From Magnolia sinica (taxonomy: Eukaryota; Streptophyta; Magnoliopsida; Magnoliales; Magnoliaceae): a stretch of 64,000 bases of DNA. The stretch lies in NCBI RefSeq assembly GCF_029962835.1, contig NC_080581.1:22334001-22398000 (forward strand). Direction: 5' to 3'. Below are positions 1 to 12,060 of this stretch, piece after piece; position 1 is the first letter of the stretch, and each line of letters begins with the position of its first letter. The position numbers were made by a program, and so were the translations under genes. Below the pieces are notes generated by a model. The model was given only the letters and a program-made list of their open reading frames with translations, searched no databases and was not told the DNA's origin.

Positions 1-374
1 ATAAAATGGATGGATGGAGTGGATAAAATACATAGATCATAGTGAACCCCACAGAGTTTACTCAGTACGCTATGAGTTACTTAGTACGCAATCCGCTTGC
101 CATTTATTAACGTTAAATAGCATTTAATTCGGACCTCTAATTGGACGAACAGCTATGCACCTAGAGTTGTACACGAGCCAAGCTAGCTCGAAAAGCTCGC
201 TCGGCTTAGCTGGATCTAGCTCGACTCGACTCGACTCAAACAATGACTCAAGACGAGCCAAGCTTTATATGACCTCGCTCGTTTTGAAAACAAGCCAAGT
301 TCAAACATAGGGAAGTTTGACTCGACTTGACTCAAACCCGGCTTGGCTCGAAGCTCAAGTTCGACTCGACTCAA

Positions 375-409
<35 letters not shown>

Positions 410-507
410 ATATTTTAAAATTAAAAAAAATTAAAACATAAACCCCACCGTACCCGTCCTTCCCTCTCTTATCCTTTCCCTTCCTTACCTTACTCGTTGC
501 GCTCGAG

Positions 508-541
<34 letters not shown>

Positions 542-615
542 CTCAACCACTCGCTCGAGCTTGACTCAGTATCTACCCGACTTGTCTCAGCTGTATGGCC
601 TACACTCACCCGAGC

Positions 616-670
<55 letters not shown>

Positions 671-1127
671 CTCAACCACTCGCTCGAGCTTGACTCAGTA
701 TCTACCCGACTTGTCTCAGCTGTATGGCCTACACTCACCCGAGCTTTCCTCTCTCTCTCTCTCTTAGCACCAACAACAAGGTACCCTTTATGGCTATATC
801 TAATATTATATATTTGTGTATATTATTAATTAAATATTTGATTTGGGGGTTGGGTCAGTTGGGTCGAGTTGCTAGGTTAAGTTAGGTGCGGGTTGCAGTT
901 TGGGTTAGGTTGGGAGCAAGCTCGACTCGACTCGAGGTAAGCTCGACTCGACTCGATCCACTAGCTCACCTTGAACTCGACTCGAAAGTTTTGGCAAACA
1001 AGCCAAGCTTCAATAGTAAGATCGGGCTCGAACTTGAGAAGAGCATGGACAAGCCAATCTAAGCTTAGCCCACCTTGACTTGACTTGGCTCGATGTACAG
1101 CCCTATGCGCAGCTGAGGAACTTCCCC
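1..1127. repeat. TCGAC-rich repetitive intergenic DNA
   Basis: Mostly short repeats. Bases 1-100 look like the end of a MITE-type repeat (gtttactcagtacgc resembles sequence near 34610). Bases 190-380 and 915-1095 are full of ctcgactcgactc and gagccaagct motifs; the same theme recurs near 6855-7065. An AT-rich run lies at 375-435. Bases 497-768 are CT microsatellites with a duplicated unit, listed separately. Open reading frames here are translated microsatellite and show no codon structure, so no gene is called. Confidence 0.7.
511..764. repeat. 129-bp tandem duplication containing (CT)n
   Basis: A unit starting actcaaccactcgctcgagc occurs at 541 and again at 670, an offset of 129 bases. Each copy ends with gagctttcc followed by a (CT)n run. 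The (CT)n tracts lie at about 511-539, 620-668 and 749-764. The copies look identical outside the CT length, so the duplication is recent, probably through slippage or unequal exchange at the CT tract. Confidence 0.9.
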
Positions 1128-1686
1128 TGAGGTCAGGCACAGATTTCCAGTGACAGCCTTTCGCGGGAAGTTCCCACATAAGGATTCTGGGTGGGGTTTA
1201 CTGCGAAGTTTGTGAGAAATCCAATACATTCAACAATTTTTAAAGCTAATTTTAGGACATGTGGCCAAAAATGAGAATGATCCAAAACTCAAGTGGGCCA
1301 TACGTGATGAAACAATGGGAAAAGAAATGCCTACCATTGAAACCTTCTTAACTCCAACCTGATGTTTATATGCCATCTAAATCGTTTATAAGGTCATTTT
1401 CATTGAGATGAAATGAAAACACCAAAAACTTAGACTGATATAAAACTTTGTGGCCATATAAATGTTTTAATGGTGGCCACTAAATATCCATTGTTTCCTC
1501 TCACGTGGCCTAGTTGAAATTTTGATACACCTTGTATTTGGACGAATATTTTAAAATTAGCTCGAAAAATTGATGGATCGGTTAGATTTCTCATGAACAT
1601 CGTAGTAGGCCCCACCCATAATCCTTGTACAATAACTTCTTGCGAAAGCTTTTGCAGGAAATCTGCATTCGGTGAGGTCGAGCTGT
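1128..1686. mobile_element. MITE-like non-autonomous DNA element, copy 1
   Basis: The two ends are imperfect inverted repeats. The left end reads cagatttccagtgacagcc then tttcgcgggaag. The right end near 1641-1672, reverse-complemented, reads gcagatttcctgcaaaagc then tttcgcaagaag. The interior has no coding capacity and shares phrases with copy 2 at 4616-5116, such as gtttgtgagaaatcc and ataaatgttttaatggtggcc. Exact borders and target duplication were not resolved. Superfamily is unknown; an hAT or PIF type is possible. Confidence 0.6.
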
Positions 1687-1757
1687 GTGGGCCCACTGTG
1701 AGATGTGTCGAACATCTACCTCATTAGCCAGATGCACCATTCCCATTCCATGGTTTG

Positions 1758-1801
<44 letters not shown>

Positions 1802-2479
1802 ATGTAAGCCGTAAGATGAGGAGAACGGCTGGCATTCAACTATACTGAGAGAGGGAGGGTGTTATAAAAAAAAAAAAAAAAATACTCTCCCACACTCATG
1901 GAGACACTCTTGGAATTGCAGTTGCGTGGTGGAAGCCTTTCTTTTAATATCCTGTGAAAGGATTCCATGTAGGGCCCACTATAATGTTTGTGATAAATTC
2001 AACCCATCTATCCATTTTTCGAAATCATTTTAGGACATGCAACTAAAAATGAGGAGGATCCAAATATTAAATGAGCCCCGTGGGAGGAAACAGTAGGGAT
2101 TTGGCGATCACCATTAAAACATTTATATATGCGCCCAAAAGTATGGAAATACCACACAATCTCTTTACGTTCACATGTCCACACAAAAGGGAAAAAATAG
2201 AATAAAAATTGAAGCTCCGAAAGTTCACGCATGTACAAGCATACCATCTACACACCACACATTTGCCAGCTTGGCGAATACACGCAGCATCCTTTAATCC
2301 GTCCAGCAGGTGGGTCTGACTTATAGATGTTCTGACCCAAAAAATCAGGCAGGTCCACTCATCAGGTGGCCCGTTATTCTACCAACAGGTGGACGGCTTA
2401 GAAAGACACCGGCCAAGTTTTACACCACTGTTCAAAAACTGTGGTCCACGCGATTCGTTTGTCGGATTTAAATTTCCAA
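1687..2479. repeat. intergenic DNA with (TA)n and a partial MITE relative
   Basis: This is the 3' flank of the DUF247 gene. It contains a (TA)n microsatellite at about 1759-1798, an A run at 1866-1882, and a diverged partial MITE relative at about 1930-2170 (gggcccactataatgtttgtg, ttaggacatgcaac). Nothing else is recognisable, and no canonical AATAAA was seen on the minus strand just past the stop codon. Confidence 0.55.
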
Positions 2480-4150
2480 TCACTCTAAGGTTTTAAGATT
2501 GAACCAACGAGCACATGTATAGACCGAGCAGAATGACTGCATAGCCGTCATCAGCAGCAGCAAAATAGCAGCCAGAAATGTTAGAAGCTGCCACGACCCA
2601 AACACGTACTTCTTCATGAACTTTCCAACTTTGACCTTCCATCTACTGCTATAATACTTGTTCACATCTTCAATCACCTTGTCTAGAGATGGCACTTTGG
2701 TCAATTTCATTGATTTGTTCATCCCATTCCACAGACTCGCTACTTCTCCATCGCTCTTCAGACAATTCACGATAATCCCCAAATTTCTCAGCATTTTCAC
2801 GTCCTCTTCCGTGTCTATAATCCCATTCATCAGTTCTGTGTACCGTGTAAAAATCAACGGCCCAATTGCAATCGATGACTCGTATGCGACTAAATTCCGT
2901 AGTATGACCTCCGTGTGGACGTCCAGCGTAACGGTTGGGAGATAGAAAGTAGCTGTCTTGGGATCGAAGCTGATGGTTGATAAATCTCCATTGGTGGCTG
3001 AGAATCTTACGCCGTTGTCGATAAGCTCGGTCACTGAAGGAATGGTGATTTCTTCGACAGAAGGGGGTCGGTTGCTGTTGTCGGTTGGATTTTCATCTTC
3101 AGGTTTGGCATCTTCCTTATCCTGGGATGATGAGAACAAATGCTCGATGGGTTGTTTTAACATCGACAATCCAGGGACTTTTGTGATAATCTTCCATGGG
3201 AGTTTCAATACTAACTTGACAGGTCTGGACACGAGAGCTTGCTTAACGTAACGGACGGGTCCACGCTTGAGAGACGACATGAAACCCCATATCATGTTGA
3301 GGAGCTGCCGGACATGGCCTGCGTTGCCATATGATTCTTTAATGGTGACTTCGATTGTTACTTCTTCGGATTCGTTGATGTCGTTCGTTAGTTCGAGTTT
3401 TGGGATGAGCACGTAGAAAAGGATCTCGAGCAAGTGCGCGCGCTCCTTGACATGGATGTGTGGTAGGTTCTGCATCATCTTAAACGGGGAGAGCTCCTTG
3501 CAGAGCCCCATCAAGATCGATGATAGTTCTTCGTCAGCTTCTTGGGTCGAAGGGCGCTGAGAATCTAACATCTTTCTTAAGAGGAAGAGAGGGATTTGGT
3601 TTTCAAGCATCATTATATCTCGGAGGATTGCGTTATGGGCGGATCTCCTTCCCTCGTAATCGACCAAATGCGACATTCTCGATGATACTCTTTCTAAGAC
3701 CTTACCATCTTTGGCAGTGAAGATCTGTAAGAATTCGAGTAAGAAAGACGCATCGATGGCCATCATCCATGCTAGGGTTTCTCCACTGAAGTCGAGGTAG
3801 CGATGGTAACACGACCTGATCCGAGGCTCGAGCTTCACGAACCGATCGACGAGGTTTTGGAATTGGAGGGTTTTGAGCTGTTTCTGGATTCTTTTAGCAG
3901 CGCAGACCTTGTACCGCTCCATTTCATAGAGCTCTGACCGCCAGTGGTGGTACGGGCCCAGTGCGATTTGTTGGGGTATGTAGGCGTCGGGTTTGTTGGC
4001 GATTATGATTTTTGGGACGTTGAAGATGCAGACAGGGCGGCCTGTTTCCTCATCCTCTTCTTCATCGAGGTGTCGGCGGATTTGTATGACCCAACGGATC
4101 TCGTCTATGACTGGATTCCATGCCGAGGCTGGAACTTGTTCGGAAGACAT
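2480..4150 (-). CDS. DUF247 / UPF0481 family protein (At3g02645-like)
   Basis: A single-exon gene of 556 codons, ATG at 4150-4148 and TGA at 2482-2480. It belongs to the plant-specific DUF247 family (PF03140), whose biochemical role is largely unknown; some grass members act in self-incompatibility. Family hallmarks are visible: IFNVP at residues 42-46, GPYHHW at 65-70 next to an ExERYK-like segment, an acidic stretch after WMMAIDASFLLEF, and MMLENQIPLFLLRKML near residue 180. A variable acidic linker lies at about 345-370. Then come EEITIPSVTEL, the YLPTVTLD block and FTRYTELMNGIIDTEEDV. A single hydrophobic segment at about 522-543 suggests a C-terminal membrane anchor. Length and order match Arabidopsis At3g02645 closely as I remember it. 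The frame is intact, so the gene is probably functional. It is the only intact gene in the window and sits between two MITE copies. Confidence 0.95.
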   Translation of the reverse strand: MSSEQVPASAWNPVIDEIRWVIQIRRHLDEEEDEETGRPVCIFNVPKIIIANKPDAYIPQQIALGPYHHWRSELYEMERYKVCAAKRIQKQLKTLQFQNLVDRFVKLEPRIRSCYHRYLDFSGETLAWMMAIDASFLLEFLQIFTAKDGKVLERVSSRMSHLVDYEGRRSAHNAILRDIMMLENQIPLFLLRKMLDSQRPSTQEADEELSSILMGLCKELSPFKMMQNLPHIHVKERAHLLEILFYVLIPKLELTNDINESEEVTIEVTIKESYGNAGHVRQLLNMIWGFMSSLKRGPVRYVKQALVSRPVKLVLKLPWKIITKVPGLSMLKQPIEHLFSSSQDKEDAKPEDENPTDNSNRPPSVEEITIPSVTELIDNGVRFSATNGDLSTISFDPKTATFYLPTVTLDVHTEVILRNLVAYESSIAIGPLIFTRYTELMNGIIDTEEDVKMLRNLGIIVNCLKSDGEVASLWNGMNKSMKLTKVPSLDKVIEDVNKYYSSRWKVKVGKFMKKYVFGSWQLLTFLAAILLLLMTAMQSFCSVYTCARWFNLKTLE

Positions 4151-4221
4151 GCCTTCTTTGTAAGGGGAATGTGTTGTTTTTTCTCTTTGTGATGCGGGTT
4201 ATATTAGCGAGGTGGTGCACG

Positions 4222-4229
4222 GTATTTAA
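4222..4229 (-). promoter_or_regulatory. possible TATA-like box of the DUF247 gene
   Basis: On the minus strand cttaaatacc lies about 75 bases upstream of the ATG at 4150. That would give a 5' leader of roughly 45 nt. The motif is weak (TTAAATA rather than TATAAA) and was chosen by position only. Confidence 0.3.
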
Positions 4230-4615
4230 GAACGATGGATACCTTATTTGAAAAGGACCAAAAAAAAAAAAATAAAAAAAATAGGGCTGTTAGACATGTT
4301 TTCAATGAGCGGTCAAGTTATTCGTTTATGTAGCTTTTTATTATTATACGCACATGGCTCAAAATTTCAAACTTTTTTAGTGACCATGAGGTACCATCCA
4401 TGGTTGAACTAATCATGTTGTGTCCAGTGTTAGTTTTGAATAACTTAAGGGGCTGTTTGTGGGATAAGCCTAATGTACAACTGGATTTCTGGGGTCCACC
4501 ATAACGTTTTACTGACATTTAATTAGCCTGTTTTTCTTTGATAAGTTTAATGAACGGCTGGATTTGTGGGGGCCATGGTAATGTTTTAATGACATTTAAT
4601 TAGCCCATCAGGTGA
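4230..4615. repeat. DUF247 upstream region with a 77-bp tandem duplication
   Basis: An A-rich run occupies about 4258-4281. A unit beginning ataagcctaatg (4464) and ending acatttaattagcc (4528) recurs as ataagtttaatg (4541) to acatttaattagcc (4605), an offset of 77 bases with moderate divergence. No gene is seen. Confidence 0.65.
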
Positions 4616-5116
4616 CCCACACACGGATTTGGCTTTCCTAGGAACTTAGGTGGGGCCACCGTGATGTTTGTGAGAAATCCACAACGTCCATCCGATGTGA
4701 GAGCTCATTTTAGGACATATGACGAAAATGAGCCTGATCTAGGACTCAACTGGGCCATATGAGTGGGAAAAATCTTACCGTTAAAACCTTCCTGGCTCTG
4801 CCTTGATGTTATATGCTATCCAAACTGTTTATAAGGTAATTCTCATTGGGATGAACTGAAAACACAAAAATCTTAACCTAATACTAAATGTTTATGGCCA
4901 TATGAATGTTTCAATGGTGGTCATTCAATCACATTGTTTCCTCTCGTGTGGTCTACATGAGTCTTGGATGGGGCTCATTTTGGGTTAAACATCTCAAAAT
5001 GAGCTTGCAAAACGGATTGATATATAGGATGTATTTCACACAAACATCATGGTGGGCCACACCTAGCTTCCCAGCGCAGATGTTCCTGTGAAAGCCTTTG
5101 GCAGGAAATCCTCGTC
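4616..5116. mobile_element. MITE-like non-autonomous DNA element, copy 2
   Basis: The left end (ggatttggctttcctaggaac) and the reverse complement of the right end near 5085-5113 (ggatttcctgccaaaggc then tttcacaggaac) are imperfect inverted repeats. The interior repeats phrases of the copy at 1128-1686: gtttgtgagaaatcc, ttaggacatatgacg, gtttataaggtaattctcat and tgtttcctctcgtgtgg. It is non-coding. Borders are approximate. Confidence 0.6.
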
Positions 5117-8100
5117 CATCATGTGCCCCTCCTAACGTTCCTCGTCGTGGCTAAAAATCCGGTCGATTCAAAACTCAGGTGGGCCACACCATAGGGAAGG
5201 GTTAGAACGGGGACAGTCATCACTATAAACCTTCAGATTGTACGTAAGGCCCTCAGTGTTTTACATATGCCATCTAATCCATCGAGAAGATGCATCCAAG
5301 TAAGAATATGAACGGGCACACAAAAATCATTGTGTGTGGGGGTGTGTGTGCGTGTGTAAAAAAATAATAATTAATAAATAAATAAAAAGTAAGAATATGA
5401 ACGGGCACAAAAAAAATCAGGCCATTCAAAAACCCATATGGGCACCAACACATGATTTTATAGTTTTAATACACGATTTTGCATCGTGTGGCCCACATGA
5501 AATTTTCAGTAATCTCAGTTTTTGTTGACCCTCCGAAAAAGTCAGGTCGTAAAAGGGCTCATAGATGGTGAACGGTCCGCAATGGTTTAATCTTGCGGTT
5601 GGTACCCTCCTTCCTTAGGCAACTTTAACCACACTCATATCCCTCCTTTCACTTATGATCAGTTCATGTTGGTCGTGCATCCAAGATGAATATGAAGGGA
5701 TTCACATTATGGACGAATTGGATGTCAATAAAACGTCAAGGTGGGCCCCAAACATCGATTTGTACGTTAAGCGTATCTTGGAAAAGTTTGAATTGGATCG
5801 GCCTCCTTAAAAAGTGGTGGCCGCCACTCTCAAACCATACACACATGCAAGGTTTTAGGAAAATATAGAGTACCAAATTACTGATTCCGAACTGTGGATT
5901 GAGCCTGTTCTAAAAATTATAATAAGAAAATGACATTAACAATTTGATTTTGTTCCCATCGAATTTGGACTGGTCAACATTTTTACTGTAAACCATCTAT
6001 TTGATATCCATTAATTGTATGGTTCGGATTACTTCATAAGAGTGATTTTAGAGATAAGATCCATACATAATGTAAACCATAGTTTTATATGATTTGTACA
6101 GCTCCACATGTAGGGAGGATGATTTGCTGCCATCTTTTAAGCTGTGTAAAACTGACTCATGAGTTTACCCACAGCATAATTATGGCAGTATATTATCTGG
6201 CAAAAGAAGAGGGCAGCGATTCCATGCCAGTGCACGGAGAGTCAGTGCATATACATCTCTCACCAAAGGAGAATTGTGGATAGGAATCCCAACGCACGTT
6301 TCAAAATGGGCTTTGGAAAATTCAAATTTTGAAATGTTATAGATTCAATCTTTATGTGATGGAGATATGCTTGCACCCATTCCCGCCATGCAGGCCAGGC
6401 GTGTTAATCCTGACAAAAATAATAATAATAATAAAGAGAGAAAAAAAAAAAGATAAAAACAAGATAAAAGAAATAAAAAAAAATAAAAAAATAAAAAAAG
6501 AAATAAAAGAGAAAGAAAAAAAGAAGGATCCCTGCGTTAGGTACGCCGCACTAAAGAAATGGTTCATATGTGACCCGCATGTGAAGGTATCCAGACTATT
6601 TAAATTGTGTGTCCTGTTGTGGATAGGGGATATATCCAGAGACTAGAATTCACACTGATCATGGAATCCTAACCATCCTAGCTATTAATGCATATCAACT
6701 GGATGGTTAAAAGTAAAACAATGAATGGATGAAAGTCGAAGGAAAAATCATATGGTTCACGTTGTATTCCCGGTGCACTTTTCCGTTATGTTCCATCTAC
6801 AGTCATGCATTTTGGTTTCCTTTGAATACGGATTGATGTACAACTAGAACTGGAAACGAACTGAGTTAGCTTGTCCAGCTTGCTCGACAATACTCAAAAA
6901 AGCTAAACTCGACTTAGCTCCAAATTGGATTCTGCCGAGTCAAGCTGGTTTTTGAAGCTCAGGAAAAATTTCAAGCCGAGTCTTACCCGAGCTCGACTCG
7001 ACTCGGCTTGAACCCCACTCGAACTCGACTCAGTTTCACTTGGATTTTTTGAGCTCAAGCTCAAAATGTGGCTGATTGGAGATCAACGGTTGAGGTTGTT
7101 TAATGAGGAAGAAGATGGCTACTTTGAGCTATCAAATGGTGTATAAATGAGATGATTCCAAATTCATTTCAAAATTTCTTCGAACTAGCTTTCCAACGAG
7201 TATAAGATCACCTGAATAAAAAAATATAATGAGGGAGTTATGGTCATTTTCATGTGAACGATGGCCCATAGTGAATATCGGTGATCCACACTGAATATCA
7301 GTAATCCACCATACAAAATTCATCCGTTGCAACATTATTTCATCTTAACATTCTTCCATTATAAAATTTCATTCACTACAACAATCATCCATTATAATAG
7401 TCATTCATTCTAAAATTCATCACATTTATCTATTACGATATTCATTCATTAACACATTCTTCTATTATAAAAAATCATCCATTATAATATTCTTCCACCT
7501 ACCCTTCCCTTTCATAAACTCTCACCATTCATAGCCAATGTGTGTGTGTGTGTGTGTGTGTACGTGTGTGTCTGTGTGTGTATAAAGGGACTACCACACC
7601 CTCCTCCATTTCACAAACTCCTATAATTTACTCTCACCATAAAAAATAAACACAAAATACAAAAGAACCTACCTTTGGTTGCTATAACTTTTATGTCAGA
7701 GAGTGTGGCCAGAGAACTTAAAAAATCCTCATTTTCAACCCAAAGAGTATATTGAGCTTCACTAGACCTTCGTTAAACCTTATCCATAGCTCTGTACAAT
7801 TACCAAATGTTATGGAGGTTCGTATTTTGTGTGGTTCCTTTTCGTAAATATAAATAAAGAAGAAAAGAAGGAAAACGTCAAATGGCTTTCCTATGGTAAT
7901 GACTCCACATAAGGACCCATCTCTTATATGGAGCCCACTGGCTTATCGTGAAGCAAATCTAACATGTCCACATTAAAGGAGTTTTAATTCCATGTCATCG
8001 GCCCAAATTTAAGGGTAAAACTCATCTCCGAAAGACCACATAGGAAGAAATAATTCATAATTAATGAACAATATTAATGCCATTGTTGCGATAGAGAGCT

Positions 8101-8571
8101 TTTCTTTGAAAACTAAAAAATGCCCCTCTATGGTTCACAATTGTCTGATTAAAATGAACAGCTCAGATCAGCTAAGAGGTGGCTCCATTCATAGTTTATT
8201 GGGACCTATAATCCCTTCTTTCTAAAAGCCCTTTCATCTTTCGAGACAATAGCCTGTCGTACAAGGAGTAGCTGGCAGAGGGGCATTATTGTCCTACAAA
8301 AAATCAAAAAGTGCCCTAAGGGCTAGAAAAATTAAGGGTATGAGAGGAGAGGTTAAAGCCTTGGCTACGTCATACCTCCAGGTATTTTGGATAAAAACCA
8401 AACATATTAGTCTATCCCTTTGCACAATACTTGAAAGTAAACTAATCATGCCTAAGGCATCTCATGGTTGGAGTAAAGGCCGATTGCGTGGGACAACACA
8501 CTAGGTCAGTGGTGTTAGGAGGTCGAAAGATTTGATTGGGCCATGTGCTATTGACACATCGAAGATGCTAT
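5117..8571. other. gene-poor intergenic DNA
   Basis: No credible gene was found. Contents in order: a further diverged relative of the MITE family (about 5120-5330), a TG-rich stretch (5330-5357), an A-rich low-complexity run at about 6415-6525, another ctcgactcgactc-rich patch at 6855-7065, a patch of repeated cattcattataa-type words at 7330-7500, and a TG microsatellite at 7541-7583. Short open frames, such as one of 71 codons at 8289-8504, have no recognisable features. Confidence 0.5.
7541..7583. repeat. (TG)n microsatellite
   Basis: A run of alternating TG, interrupted by tacg and tctg. Confidence 0.9.
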
Positions 8572-10124
8572 TGTTGAGGGTGAAATATTGCATCATTCCC
8601 CCGCCCCCTGTTATTCTTTAGTTTTATGAACATGATGCTACTTAATTGATCTACTTCTACATGCTTTTTCTTACAATGTGATTTCAAGAGCTTAAGGTGA
8701 AACGGATGCTAAAAGTATGGATTTGATGCTTAAGAATTACCAAAGCAAGGAATGGATCTTTAGTGGTCAAGATTGAAGATTTCAAGAGTCCAAGATCCAA
8801 GAAAATAAAGTGAAGAAGGAAAAAAAATCAAGATTGCAAAGTGTAGAAATCAGGAACTGCTGAACTTGACACTTCGATGACATCGAACACAACTTCGATG
8901 CAATCGAAGTAAGTGTTCAATTTCATTAAAATTTTGAAGAAAATTAAGTTTGGTTATTGGACGAAAAGATTCAATTCTCGATTCTATCGAAGAATCCTTT
9001 GATCCCATCGAGGCTTAGTTTAATGCCATCAAAGCCAGTTTGATGACATTGAAATTATCGTGAATTTTGAGAAAAACTCGCCAGACTATATTGGACGATT
9101 CTCGATCTCATCAAGCACATATTGGATGATATTGAAGCCAGTTCGATGCCATCAAAGGTCGGGTGATCTCATCGAAGGACTTACATAGACGATTACTGTC
9201 TGTTTTCAAATTAAAATCGAATTCGAAGATAGGACTTCAATGTCATCGAAGTCCCATTGAAGGTGCCATCAAACCTGTGTAAAGCTGCATAAATTGAAGT
9301 CGATTCTAAAGTCAGATGGAACAAAGCTTATAAATAGTGGTTTTCTAGGTTTTCCTAAGCATGAATTAGGATAGGAAGAGGAGAGCAAGGAGTGGTGGTG
9401 CATCAAAGAGTTCTTCCTCTTCTCCAATCTTTCTTTTCTAGTTAGTTTTTATATTTTTCTTTAAGAATTTTAGTTTAACCATGTCTTTAGTTGGCTAATC
9501 TCTTAGCTAAGGTTAATGGATGAAGCTTGTAGTTAATTTCAATATTTAGTTTATTAAACAATGATACTAATTTGAATGATGATAGTATATTGATTTGGAT
9601 TGGATTTGCTTTAAGTCTTTGAGTTGTTTATTTCTGAATTTATTATGCACTCCGGGTATTGTGAATACTTTGATTTAACAATTGTTCAGCCTAAGTTAGA
9701 AAGGAATCAATCTATACAATTGATTGATCCAATGATGCCTAAGGGTGTTTTGGATGTTTTAAATTCCCTATGATTGATGTCCAAGAGGTTCATGAGAGAA
9801 CCTATCAATTGTAATCGTATCGCTTTTAATGTTATGAATGGTTTAACTGAATTATCTTCCGATTAAATAAATTAAGACTTCGATTTCAATTGTGATATAT
9901 ATTAAATCAATAATTTGATATTAAAATTGCTATGAGCGGATTCCTAGATCCTTAGTCTTTTAATTAATTATTTCAAATTTTTTTTTATCTCATTGGATTA
10001 AAAACTCAGACAAAATAGTTAGACTTATATTAGTTCCAGGACGTGTTCCTCATTCCCTGTGGATTCGACCTTTGTCTTATCAAATTATTACTACATTGTA
10101 AACTTGAACTTGGGGTTGTGAACA
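8572..10124 (+). repeat. 5' LTR of element H
   Basis: It starts TGTTGAGGGTGAAATATTGC and ends CTTGGGGTTGTGAACA, the same termini as solo LTR D (47616-49869) apart from small changes. The end (ccctgtggattcgacc then a short AT stretch) is typical of Athila/Tat LTRs. Near 8871-9275 there is a cluster of short palindromic words such as cttcgatgacatcgaa. A TATA box (TATAAATA) lies at about 9329-9336, so the transcription start is probably near 9360. Length 1,553 bp. Confidence 0.8.
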
Positions 10125-10128
10125 AGTT

Positions 10129-10148
10129 TTCAGCACCGTTGTCAGGGA
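10129..10148 (+). other. degenerate primer binding site of element H
   Basis: ttcagcaccgttgtcaggga follows the LTR end by a few bases. It is a mutated form of the tggcgccgttgccgggga signature found after Athila/Tat LTRs. Confidence 0.75.
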
Positions 10149-10421
10149 GTGGCGTTGAACACAATTAGGTTTAGGCTTTCTAGGTTTGATTCCTATTTTA
10201 TGTTAGATTTTTTAGTTTTTTTGAATTTTTCTAACCTAGGGTTGTAGGATTCATCTTATTTTTCCAATTTTCTTTCTAACATTATTAACATTGTTTTTGT
10301 TTACATTTTATGGGATATTCACTCTAGTTCATCTCTTCTGGTAGTATCATTCCTTACCCCCTCTACTTACTTTCATAATTGCTATAGGATTTAGATTTAG
10401 AATTTAGATTTTGCGTGGTTC

Positions 10422-11530
10422 ATGCCCATGTGGATAAGAGACCATACATTGAGACTTTTGAGTGAAGAAGATTTAGTTGACAGGCTTAAAATCCATCGAC
10501 GAGTTAGAAAACACCTAAGCACTCTTGAAACACCATCTACAATTATGGCAAAAAACAAACAATATTTTGATGAGACTCTTGTGCATCATACACCACCAGT
10601 CAAGATGGTGCGTGATGAGAATGAGGTACATCGAATTCCACTAGTTTGAACCTTACGTGGTTATCTACAGCCGGTGGGAACAAGTACACTTTCCTGCATG
10701 ATTTTTCTAATCAATATAGGAAGCGTGGGCTTCAAACCTGGGATGATCCAATTACTTCCAAAATTCCAAGAGCTTGATTAAGAAATTTCATGCTTACACT
10801 TAAAAGAATTTGAAGAGATAGTCGCAACCATACACTTTCACAATGTTACTGCTGACACTATTCTACTAAAATTATTCCCATTCCCATTCACATTAAATGA
10901 GAAGGCTAAATCATGGCTTCACTCCTTAAGCCCGAGATCCATTGACACTTGGGCTGATATGAACCGTGAGTTCTTTAAAAAGTTCTTCCTAGCTCATAAA
11001 ACCAACACTTTCAGACGAGACATAATGAATTTCTCTCAAAAAAAGGATGAATTTTTTTTGAGTGGTGGGAACGGTTCAAGGAGTTACTTCTTGCTTGCCC
11101 ACACCATGGCTACGAAATTTGGCGAAGAATTAACTTCTTCTATGAAGGATTGAATCCAAATATGCGTCAATTTGTAAAAATGATGTTCAATGGCAAATTT
11201 ATGAGTAAGGAACCGAAAGATGCATGGGATTACTTCGACATGCTAGCCGAAAATGCCCAATCATAAGATACACTTAACCAAAAGTTAGTAATCTCAAGGT
11301 AGTGCTAAGAGAGAAGGGAGTAATGTATTCAAAGATGATAATGATATTAGTGTATGGTTGACGAACCTCACATGAAAAATTGAGGCCTTAGAATATAGGA
11401 AGGAAATGATCCAACCGAAAATAGTTGTTGAAGTCATTTGTGGTATTTGTGAATTCGATGTACACCTAACCCAAGATTGTCCTACAATCCTCGCAATTCA
11501 ATAGCTATTGCACAATCAAGAAAAATCTAC
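10422..11530 (+). pseudogene. gag of element H (Retrotrans_gag), broken
   Basis: Remnant of the gypsy capsid/nucleocapsid gene. The Retrotrans_gag core is readable as FPFTLNEKAKSWLHSL followed by DTWADMNREFFKKFF at about 10868-11000. The downstream frame then contains the usual block on the number of sites and substrates. A CCHC zinc knuckle (C-x2-C-x4-H-x4-C; CGIC...H....C) sits at 11439-11480. Stop codons and frameshifts break the reading frame many times, for example at 10649 and 11153, so no full product can be made. Lineage (Athila-like) rests on similarity of wording to remembered Athila gag. Confidence 0.75.
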
Positions 11531-12060
11531 AAACGCTTATCAATGACCCTTCAGTGCACCAAATTCCACACTTGCACTCCTAATTGACAGAACTTTAATT
11601 GGAGGAATGGATCAACTGCAAATATGACCAATTATCTCCAAGGGCCATCTACTGGACCCCCATTAAGGAGAACCCATGAGGATAATTAGATGCATTCATG
11701 TAGAGGCAACAAAAGGCTATAAATGAACTTAGAAATTTGATTGCGAGACTTAAGACACGACTAAATGTTAGGGAGACAGGGAATATTTCAGCCCAACCTC
11801 AACGTAACCCTACGAGACAATTTGAAATAAGTGATCCCATAACTCTTCAACTCTACATGTGGAACATGTTAAATCCATCACCACCTTGAAAAGTAGAAAA
11901 TAGATCAACAAGGAGATTCCTAAGAAGGTTGAGAAACCTAAGGAATCCAAAGACTCAAAGGTTAGTGGTGAATCTAGCATTTCTTCACATGAAATAGAGT
12001 CAGTAAAATAATACAAGCTTGTGGCACCATTTTCCCAACGTCTCAATAAATCGAAAGGAT

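Noticed and set aside
216-829. Open frames rich in Ser-Leu or Glu-Arg
   Set aside because: They are translations of CT/GA microsatellites in both strands and have no domain.
2658-4192. Plus-strand frames opposite the DUF247 gene
   Set aside because: Shadows of the real minus-strand gene.
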